Assembly (NCBI RefSeq): GCF_001612765.1
Contig: NZ_BDBB01000007.1
Coordinates: forward strand, 62,001-126,000
DNA: 64,000 bases
Direction of reading: 5' to 3'
Source: Nocardia arthritidis NBRC 100137
GTDB taxonomy: Bacteria > Actinomycetota > Actinomycetes > Mycobacteriales > Mycobacteriaceae
Below, piece by piece: positions 20,902-27,498 of this stretch. Position numbers and translations under genes: made by a program. The notes under the pieces were generated by a model. It searched no databases, was not told where the DNA came from, and saw only the letters and a program-made list of their open reading frames with translations. The stretch's first letter is position 1. Every line of letters starts with the position of its first letter.

Positions 20902-21174
20902 TCACGACCTGACCCGGGACCCCGTGACCAGTCGCACCAGGAACAGCAGGATGGCCGCCCCGGCCAGGCAGGTGAAGAAGCTGAACCAGAGCCCGCCGCC
21001 CTCGACGTCGACTCCGAACAGTTTCAGAAGGAACCCACCGAGCAGGCCGCCGACCACGCCGACGACGATATTGAGCAGGATGCCCTGCTGGGCGTCCGTC
21101 TTCATGATCTTGCTGGCGATCCATCCGGCAAGACCTCCGATGATGATCCATCCGATAATCCCGAGACCGAGCAT
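20902..21174 (-). CDS. GlsB/YeaQ/YmgE-type small membrane protein
   Basis: 90 residues from the ATG at 21174 with GAGGA just upstream. Three hydrophobic helices rich in glycine are seen: MLGLGIIGWIIIGGLAGWIASKIM, then GILLNIVVGVVGGLLGGFLLKLFG, then LWFSFFTCLAGAAILLFLVRLV. This is the transglycosylase-associated/GlsB family, linked with stress responses in several bacteria but without a firm biochemical role. It is divergent from fabH. Confidence 0.88.
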   Translation of the reverse strand: MLGLGIIGWIIIGGLAGWIASKIMKTDAQQGILLNIVVGVVGGLLGGFLLKLFGVDVEGGGLWFSFFTCLAGAAILLFLVRLVTGSRVRS

Positions 21175-21285
21175 GGTGTCCTCGCATCCTAGTTGGGCCA
21201 CGCCTCCTACAGCAGTGGCGTGCGAGGACGAGATACCCACCGATTGTCGGAATACGCGCGGCAGATGAGCGACTTTCAAGCTAAT

Positions 21286-21300
21286 ATGAGGAAGCCTCAT
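21286..21300. promoter_or_regulatory. Palindrome upstream of fabH
   Basis: ATGAGG-AAG-CCTCAT, a perfect 6-3-6 palindrome. It overlaps a TAATAT box (21282-21287) that may be a -10 element. It may be an operator for fabH or for the divergent glsB-like gene. Confidence 0.4.
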
Positions 21301-21395
21301 GTCTATCCCGCTGATGGGCAGTGGCTGATGAGGGACCGATTTCGATGCTTCGGGGAATCCCCGGCGGCGCCGCCGCAGGTACATAGGAGACGCAG

Positions 21396-22424
21396 ATGGC
21401 TGCTCGAATCGCCCAGACCACCGGGGCAGAGCACACGGCGATCCTCGGGCTCGGCGTTTACCGCCCTGCTCGAGTGGTCACCAACGACGAGGTGGCGGGT
21501 CCGATCAACTCGAGTGACGAGTGGATCCGGACCAGGTCGGGCATCAAGACCCGGCGGTTCGCCGACGAATCGGAGACCATTCAGAGCATGAGCGTCGCGG
21601 CCGCGCGCGGCGCGCTGGAGTCGTCGGGTATCGCGGTGGATCAAGTCGATTGCGTGATCGTTGCCACGTCGACCCATCTGCTGCTGACGCCGGCCGCCGC
21701 CCCGCGCATCGCCACCGAACTCGGCATGAACGGCGCCGCCGCCTTCGACGTCTCGGCCGGCTGCGCCGGCTTCTGCCACTCGATCGCGCTGGCGTCGGAC
21801 CTGGTCCGCGCAGGCACCGCCGCCCATGTCCTGGTGATCGGCGTGGAGAAACTGACGAACACGGTCAATCCGACCGATCGCTCCACCGCCTTCCTCTTCG
21901 CCGACGGCGCGGGCGCGGTGATCGTCGGCCCCTCCGACGAGCCGGGTATCGGCCCCACCGTCTGGGGCTCGGACGGCACCCAGCACCACGCCATCCGGCA
22001 GGACAAGGACTGGATGGAGTATTTCCACGAGATCGACGAGAAGGGCCTGGACGCGGTGCGGCCCTATCTGGCCATGGAGGGCACCGCGGTCTTCCGGTGG
22101 GCCGCCCACTCGCTGGAGAAGGTCTGCCGCGACGCCATCGACCGCGCGGGCCTGTCCCCCGAGGACTTGGACGCGATGATCCCGCACCAGGCCAACGGCC
22201 GGATCATCGAGATCATGGCCCGGGTGCTGAAGCTGCCGGAGCACTGCGCGCTGGCCAACGACATCGAGGAGGCGGGCAACACCTCGGCCGCCTCGATCCC
22301 GCTGGCCATGGAGGCGCTGCTGCGGAAGGGCGAGTCCAAGCCGGGTGACACCGCGCTGCTCATCGCGTTCGGCGCCGGCCTGTCCTACGCGGCTCAGGTC
22401 GTGAACCTGCCCAATTGGAAGTAA
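21396..22424 (+). CDS. fabH: Beta-ketoacyl-ACP synthase III
   Basis: 342-residue condensing enzyme that starts or bridges fatty-acid elongation, in mycolic-acid makers from long acyl-CoA and malonyl-ACP. The triad is complete: Cys about 123 in SAGCAGF, His about 264 in MIPHQANGRI, Asn about 295 in EAGNTSAAS. The N-terminal GLGVYRPARVVTNDEV and SSDEWIRTRSGIKTRR are characteristic. AGGAGAC precedes the ATG. It is monocistronic, ending in a hairpin. Confidence 0.95.
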   Translation: MAARIAQTTGAEHTAILGLGVYRPARVVTNDEVAGPINSSDEWIRTRSGIKTRRFADESETIQSMSVAAARGALESSGIAVDQVDCVIVATSTHLLLTPAAAPRIATELGMNGAAAFDVSAGCAGFCHSIALASDLVRAGTAAHVLVIGVEKLTNTVNPTDRSTAFLFADGAGAVIVGPSDEPGIGPTVWGSDGTQHHAIRQDKDWMEYFHEIDEKGLDAVRPYLAMEGTAVFRWAAHSLEKVCRDAIDRAGLSPEDLDAMIPHQANGRIIEIMARVLKLPEHCALANDIEEAGNTSAASIPLAMEALLRKGESKPGDTALLIAFGAGLSYAAQVVNLPNWK

Positions 22425-22430
22425 GCCGGC

Positions 22431-22462
22431 CGCTCGCCGCGGTGACACCATCGCGGCGAGCG
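22431..22462. terminator. Bidirectional terminator after fabH
   Basis: Perfect 11-bp stem (CGCTCGCCGCG with CGCGGCGAGCG) and 10-nt loop between convergent fabH and the SRPBCC gene. Confidence 0.75.
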
Positions 22463-22482
22463 TCGCGTGACGCGATCCGCGC

Positions 22483-22938
22483 TCAGGCGCCGGCCTCGAC
22501 CGCCGTCTTGATCTTGCCCAGCGTCTCGTTCATGCCGCGCACCAGCGCTTCCTCGAAGGGGGCCTCGCCGCCGAGCGCGGCCTCGATCGCCTTGCGGGAG
22601 AACCAGGTGGTGCCGTTGGGCACGTCCCGCCGCTCGATCAGCCGCGTGCCCGACTCGGTCGGTTCCAGTGTGTAGCTCCACACCGTCCGGTTCTCGTTGA
22701 CCCGGAAGGCGAACGCCCGGTTCGGCTCGAAGCGCACGATCCGCGAGGTCGTCGGCCAGTATTTCTTGCCGTCGCGATTGAAGTTGAGCGTCCAGGTGCC
22801 CGTCTTGGGCGAGCCGAGCGCCATCATGCGCACACACTGCGGGCTGAACTCCGGCATTCGCTTCAGATCGGAGACCACCGCCCACACCCGCTCCGGGGGC
22901 GCGGAGATGTCGATGCTGGCTTCGAGGTTTTTGGGCAA
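22483..22938 (-). CDS. SRPBCC (START-like) family protein
   Basis: 151 residues starting at TTG 22938 with GGAGG 5 nt upstream. This start opens LPKNLEASIDISAPPERVWAVVSDLKRMPEFSPQ, the canonical first strand and helix of the polyketide-cyclase/SRPBCC fold. The longer frame to 23079 adds unrelated residues. The helix-grip fold binds hydrophobic ligands in a deep cavity. The ligand cannot be predicted. It is convergent with fabH. Confidence 0.85.
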   Translation of the reverse strand: MPKNLEASIDISAPPERVWAVVSDLKRMPEFSPQCVRMMALGSPKTGTWTLNFNRDGKKYWPTTSRIVRFEPNRAFAFRVNENRTVWSYTLEPTESGTRLIERRDVPNGTTWFSRKAIEAALGGEAPFEEALVRGMNETLGKIKTAVEAGA

Positions 22939-23145
22939 CGCTGCCTCCGGATACGAGCGACGGGCCGACGGCAATCCGTCCGACCGCGGTGGGACTGGTC
23001 GCGCACATTTTAAACGGACGGGCAGTTGCGTCACATTTTCGCTACTCGCGCCCCGGCCGCTGTAATGAACGACGCACAATCACAGATACACGAAGCACAG
23101 ACACTGCCTCCAACATTTCGGCGTACCAACGTGAGGTGATCGGCC

Positions 23146-23343
23146 GTGAAACTGCGCTCCCTGCTGCATCGGCAACCGGCGGACCAGGTTCCGCTGCTTC
23201 CCGCTGTCGAGCCCGAGGACGGGCGGACAGCGCGCGCCGGGTCGGCATTCCCCCACGGCGTTCGCGCCGCGGCCCGGGAAGAACGCCTGGAGCGTCTGCT
23301 CACGCCGAGTGAGCTGGATCTCGTCTTGCGTCATCGGCTCTGA
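23146..23343 (+). CDS. Short hypothetical protein, possible
   Basis: 65-residue frame with a GTG start and a weak AGGTGA about 7 nt upstream. It begins MKLRSLLHRQPADQVPLLPAVE and ends LERLLTPSELDLVLRHRL. The C-terminal half looks helical and coding-like. No family is recognised. It lies 53 bp upstream of the response-regulator/flavoprotein fusion on the same strand and could belong to that operon. Confidence 0.4.
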   Translation: MKLRSLLHRQPADQVPLLPAVEPEDGRTARAGSAFPHGVRAAAREERLERLLTPSELDLVLRHRL

Positions 23344-23396
23344 GCCCTGCGCGAACGCCCACGACAGACCGGGCCGAGAGGCTCCATACTCGTCTG

Positions 23397-25064
23397 GTGA
23401 CTTCACCCGCTGCCACGAAACCGGCCATCCTGAGTGTCGACGACGACCCGGGGGTTTCCCGGGCGGTCGTGCGCGACCTGCGCCGCCGTTACGGCGCCGA
23501 TTACCGGATTCTGCGTGCGGAATCGGGGGATCAGGCGCTCGACGCGCTGCGCGAGATGAAGCTGCGCGGCCAGCCCGTCGCGGTGCTGATCGCCGACTAC
23601 CGGATGCCTGGCATGGACGGCATCGAATTCTTGGAGCAGGCGATGGACCTGCACCCGTACGCGCGCCGCGTGCTGCTGACCGCCTATGCCGACACCAACG
23701 CCGCGATCAACGCGATCAACGTCGTCGACCTGGACCATTACCTGCTCAAGCCGTGGGACCCGCCGGAGGAGAAGCTCTACCCGGTGCTGGACGGCCTGCT
23801 GGACGCCTGGCGCAGCAGCGAGCACCGGCCCGTCACCGAGACCAAGGTGATCGGCAATCGCTGGTCGCCGCGATCGTCGCAGGTGCGTGAGTTCCTCGCC
23901 CGTAACCAGCTGCCCTACCGGTGGTACCTGGCCGACGAGCCCGAGGGTGCGCGACTGCTGGAAGCGGCGGGGGCCGACCCCGAGCGCTGTCCGGTGGTGA
24001 TCACTTCGGCGGGCGAAGCGCTCGTGCAGCCCTCCGACAGCGAACTGGCCCAGAACGTCGGCCTGACCGTCGATCCGGCGGGCGAGTTCTACGACCTGAT
24101 CGTGGTCGGCGGCGGCCCGGCCGGTCTCGGCGCGGCGGTCTACGGCGCGTCCGAGGGTCTGCGCACCGTGCTCGTCGAGCGGACCGCCACCGGCGGGCAG
24201 GCGGGGCAGAGTTCGCGCATCGAGAACTATCTCGGTTTCCCCGACGGCCTGTCCGGCGCGCAGCTGGCCGATCGGGCCCGGCGGCAGGCGGCGAAGTTCG
24301 GCGCCGAGGTCATCACGACGCGCGAGGTGGTCGGGCTGGAGGTGCACGGGTCCGCGCGCACCGTGCGGTTCGCCGACGGCGGCAGCCTGTGCGCGCACAC
24401 CGTGATCATCGCGACCGGTGTCGACTACCGCCGCCACCCGGCGCCGGGCGTCGACGACTTCACCGGGCGCGGCGTCTACTACGGTTCGGCGATGACCGAG
24501 GCGTCCGAGTGCGCCGATCATGACGTCTACATCGTGGGCGGTGCGAACTCCGCGGGCCAGGCGGCGGTGTTCCTGTCCCGTAATGCGCGCACCGTGCACC
24601 TGGTGGTCCGGGCGGATTCGCTGCAACAGTCCATGTCGCACTACCTCATCCAGCAGATCGCGCAGATCGCGAACATCGAGGTGCACACCAACACCGAGGT
24701 GATCGCCGCCGACGGAGACGATCACCTGCAGCAGATCGTGCTGCGCGACAACAAGACCGGCGCCGAGGAGAAGGCCGACGCGGAGCGGCTGTTCCTGTTC
24801 ATCGGCGCCGCGCCGCAGACCGATTGGCTCGACGGAGTGATCATCCGCGACAGCGCCGGGTACGTGCTCGCCGGGCCGGACCTCATGGTGGACGGCGCGC
24901 GCCCCGCGGGCTGGGAGCTGTCGCGGCCACCACATCATCTCGAGACGAGCGTGCCCGGCGTGTTCGTGGCGGGCGACGTGCACGCCGAATCCGCCAAGCG
25001 CGTCGCCTCCGCCGTCGGCGAGGGCGCCATGGCCGTCATGCTCGTGCACCGCTATCTCGCGTAA
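23397..25064 (+). CDS. Response regulator / thioredoxin-reductase-like fusion flavoprotein
   Basis: 555 residues in three modules. Residues 10-130 are a receiver domain with phospho-acceptor Asp 67 (LIADYRMPGMDG), Thr 95 and Lys 118. Residues about 145-225 look glutaredoxin-fold (GNRWSPRSSQVREFLARNQLPY, then CPVV), but the active CxxC is replaced by SPRS. Residues 232-555 are a TrxB-type FAD/NAD(P)H module with GGGPAGLG, GGANSAGQAA and VFVAGDVH. The TrxB redox CxxC is also missing, with only one Cys left in ASECADHD. It is therefore a phosphorylation-controlled flavoenzyme with a non-disulfide acceptor. It is followed by a histidine kinase 14 bp downstream. Confidence 0.88.
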   Translation: MTSPAATKPAILSVDDDPGVSRAVVRDLRRRYGADYRILRAESGDQALDALREMKLRGQPVAVLIADYRMPGMDGIEFLEQAMDLHPYARRVLLTAYADTNAAINAINVVDLDHYLLKPWDPPEEKLYPVLDGLLDAWRSSEHRPVTETKVIGNRWSPRSSQVREFLARNQLPYRWYLADEPEGARLLEAAGADPERCPVVITSAGEALVQPSDSELAQNVGLTVDPAGEFYDLIVVGGGPAGLGAAVYGASEGLRTVLVERTATGGQAGQSSRIENYLGFPDGLSGAQLADRARRQAAKFGAEVITTREVVGLEVHGSARTVRFADGGSLCAHTVIIATGVDYRRHPAPGVDDFTGRGVYYGSAMTEASECADHDVYIVGGANSAGQAAVFLSRNARTVHLVVRADSLQQSMSHYLIQQIAQIANIEVHTNTEVIAADGDDHLQQIVLRDNKTGAEEKADAERLFLFIGAAPQTDWLDGVIIRDSAGYVLAGPDLMVDGARPAGWELSRPPHHLETSVPGVFVAGDVHAESAKRVASAVGEGAMAVMLVHRYLA

Positions 25065-25078
25065 CCAGGAGGCCGCAG

Positions 25079-26572
25079 ATGACTTCGAACCAGACCGCGG
25101 ACCGCAGCAGCCGGTCGGTGTGCGACCCCGCCGAGCTGCGCACCCTGTTCCTGTTCGAGAAGCTGACCGACGAGCAGCTGGAATGGCTGTGCGCCGATGG
25201 GCGGATCGAGACCATCGAACCGGGCGTCGTCTTCCGCGAGGGCGAACCGGCCACCTGCTTCTACGTGCTGATGGACGGCGAGGTGGTGCTCACCAAGCAG
25301 TCCGGCGGCGCAGAGATCGAGCTGGTCCGCACCGAACACCGCGGGTCCTACGCGGGCGCGTGGATGTCCTACATCGGCGACAAGGTGGACCAGACCTACA
25401 ACGGGACGATGCAGGTGACACGACCGTCGCGGTTCTACGTGCTGGACGCCGAGGTCTTCGCCAGGATGATGCACGAGTGGTTCCCGATGGCCGTGCACCT
25501 GCTCGAGGGCGTCTTCTTCGGTAATCGCAACACCAACGCGCGGATCGGCGAGCGGGAGCGGCTGTTGGCGCTCGGCTCGCTGTCCGCGGGCCTCACCCAC
25601 GAGCTCAACAACCCGGCCGCCGCCGCGGTGCGCGCGACCTCGGGCCTGCGCGAACGCGTCGCGGGCATGCGGCACAAGCTGGCGATGATGGCGGACGGCA
25701 AGTTCGACCCGTCTTCCCTCGGCGCGCTGGTGCGGCTGCAGGAGGAGGCGGCCGCCCAGGTCGCGAAGGCGCCGGAACTCACGCCCATGGAGGCCGCCGA
25801 CCGCGAGGATCTGCTCGGGGAATGGCTCGAGGAGCACGGCATCGCCGACGGCTGGAACCTCGCGCCGAACTTCGTGCAGGCCGGATTCGACACCGACTGG
25901 CTCGAACGAGTGGCCGCCACCCTGGAGGGCGCTCCGGAGCAGGTGTTCCAAGGCGCGATCCGCTGGCTGAACTACACCATCGAGACCGAGCTGCTGATGA
26001 ACGAGATCGCCGACTCGACGACGCGCATCTCCTCGCTGGTCGGCGCGGCGAAGCAATACTCGCAGATGGACCGTGCGCCATTCCAGGTGGTCGACATCCA
26101 CGAGCTGCTGGACAGCACGCTGGTGATGCTCAGCCGCAAGATCGGCGACGGCGTGCGCGTGGTCAAGGAATACGACCGGACCCTGCCGCAGGTGCCGTGC
26201 TACGCGGCCGAGCTCAACCAGGTGTGGACCAACCTGATCGACAACGCGGTATACGCGATGAACGGCGCCGGTACGCTGACCATCCGCACCAGGCACGAGA
26301 ACGACTGCGCGGTCGTGGAGATCGGCGACACCGGGCCGGGCATCGCGCCGGAGGCCCGCAACCGCATCTTCGAACCGTTCTTCACCACCAAGCCGATGGG
26401 CGAGGGCACCGGCCTCGGGCTGGACATCTCGTTCCGCATCGTGGTCAACAAGCACAACGGCGACATCCGGGTGGACTCCGAGCCGGGCGACACCAGGTTC
26501 ACCGTCTGGCTACCGCTGCGCCGCCCCGAACAAGAGCCTGTCGCCGCAACCCACACGGAAGGGCAGTCATGA
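25079..26572 (+). CDS. Cyclic-nucleotide-binding-domain histidine kinase
   Basis: 497 residues from an ATG after AGGAGG. Residues about 20-140 form a CAP-like cyclic-nucleotide-binding fold (LFLFEKLTDEQLEWLCADGRIETIEPG, YVLMDGEVVLTKQ). The kinase core has the H-box GSLSAGLTHELNNPAAA (phospho-His 174), an N-box around QVWTNLIDNAVYAM, DTGPGIAPEARNRIFEPFFTTKP and GTGLGLDIS. There are no membrane segments, so it is a soluble sensor. Its obvious partner is the receiver domain encoded just upstream. The stop overlaps the next ATG by 4 bp. Confidence 0.9.
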   Translation: MTSNQTADRSSRSVCDPAELRTLFLFEKLTDEQLEWLCADGRIETIEPGVVFREGEPATCFYVLMDGEVVLTKQSGGAEIELVRTEHRGSYAGAWMSYIGDKVDQTYNGTMQVTRPSRFYVLDAEVFARMMHEWFPMAVHLLEGVFFGNRNTNARIGERERLLALGSLSAGLTHELNNPAAAAVRATSGLRERVAGMRHKLAMMADGKFDPSSLGALVRLQEEAAAQVAKAPELTPMEAADREDLLGEWLEEHGIADGWNLAPNFVQAGFDTDWLERVAATLEGAPEQVFQGAIRWLNYTIETELLMNEIADSTTRISSLVGAAKQYSQMDRAPFQVVDIHELLDSTLVMLSRKIGDGVRVVKEYDRTLPQVPCYAAELNQVWTNLIDNAVYAMNGAGTLTIRTRHENDCAVVEIGDTGPGIAPEARNRIFEPFFTTKPMGEGTGLGLDISFRIVVNKHNGDIRVDSEPGDTRFTVWLPLRRPEQEPVAATHTEGQS

Positions 26573-26922
26573 CCGAGCAATTCGCAGGCATCGACCCCGC
26601 GGTCCCCCCCAGCGGCCCGGGTTGCCTGGAGTGCGAGCAGAACTCCGGGTGGTGGGTGCATCTGCGCCGCTGCGCCCAGTGCGGGCACGTCGGGTGCTGC
26701 GACACCTCGCCCGCGCAGCACGCCACCGCGCACGCCGAGAGCACCGGCCACCCGTTCATCCAGAGTTTCGAACCGGGCGAGGAGTGGTTCTACAACTTCG
26801 AGACCGAGGAGATGTACAGCGGCGGACCGGAATTGGCGCCACCGCGCAGTCATCCGGCGGATCAGGGCGTGCCGGGCCCGCGCGGACGGGTGCCTGCGGA
26901 TTGGCAGGCACACATCCACTGA
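26569..26922 (+). CDS. UBP-type zinc-finger protein
   Basis: 117 residues, coupled by ATGA to the kinase gene. The ZnF-UBP pattern is complete: CLEC, then GWWVHLRRCAQCGHVGCCDTSPAQHATAHAESTGHPFIQSFEPGEEWFYNFETEE. That gives the Cys/His ligands and the aromatic pocket region. In eukaryotes this domain binds the free C-terminal Gly-Gly of ubiquitin. In bacteria its ligand is unknown. The operon position suggests an adaptor or target of the kinase/flavoprotein pair. The C-terminal 35 residues are proline-rich and probably disordered. Confidence 0.9.
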   Translation: MTEQFAGIDPAVPPSGPGCLECEQNSGWWVHLRRCAQCGHVGCCDTSPAQHATAHAESTGHPFIQSFEPGEEWFYNFETEEMYSGGPELAPPRSHPADQGVPGPRGRVPADWQAHIH

Positions 26923-26994
26923 CCCCGCCGCAACCGGTACGCTGCTGCGAACGCCGGGGCCTCCGGCACCACGATCCACCCGGGAAAGCACGGT

Positions 26995-27435
26995 ATGAAA
27001 CGAACTTCCGCCATCGTCCTGATCGCCGGGACGGTGGGTTTCCTGCTGGCAGGCTGCGGCGGAGGGGACGAGTCCGCCGACGCGAACGGATTGCGCAAGG
27101 GCGACGCGAGTACGACCGCGTCCACCTCGGTCGCACACACCACGACCGCTCCCGGCGCCGCGACGCCCAGCTCCCCGTCGGATACCGACGCCCCGGTCAC
27201 GACCAAGCAGCGCGACTCCTCCCTCGGGCCCGCGTCGAGCACCACCTGCGGTGAGTTCCGCAAGCTCGACACCGACCAGGAGAAAGCGCTGATCGAGCAG
27301 ATTCTGGCGGAGAACCCCGGCGGCCCGTTCGACGGCAGCCCGAACGTCGCGCTGGGCACCGCCAAGCTGGTCTGTCTCGCGCCGAGCGTTGCCGATACCT
27401 CCGTCGCGGTCGCGGCCGGAATCGTGAAGAAGTAG
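26995..27435 (+). CDS. Lipoprotein with HdeA-like cysteine pair
   Basis: 146 residues. The signal peptide ends in lipobox LLAGC (Cys about 19), so it is surface-anchored. A Ser/Thr/Pro-rich linker of about 65 residues follows. The globular part is TCGEFRKLDTDQEKALIEQILAENPGG to GTAKLVCLAPSVADTSVAVAAGIV. The spacing of its two cysteines and helices resembles the acid-stress chaperone HdeA fold. That is an inference from pattern only. It lies 72 bp after the zinc-finger gene and 63 bp before the AAA ATPase, all on one strand. Confidence 0.75.
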   Translation: MKRTSAIVLIAGTVGFLLAGCGGGDESADANGLRKGDASTTASTSVAHTTTAPGAATPSSPSDTDAPVTTKQRDSSLGPASSTTCGEFRKLDTDQEKALIEQILAENPGGPFDGSPNVALGTAKLVCLAPSVADTSVAVAAGIVKK

Positions 27436-27498
27436 CCGTCCGCGTATTCCCCGACGACGAACCGTGACCGATCGCCGGCCGCGCGGCAGAATGGCACA

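Noticed and set aside
22394-23008. 213-codon-class alternative frame over the SRPBCC gene
   Set aside because: Frame-shifted shadow. The SRPBCC homology is in the other frame.
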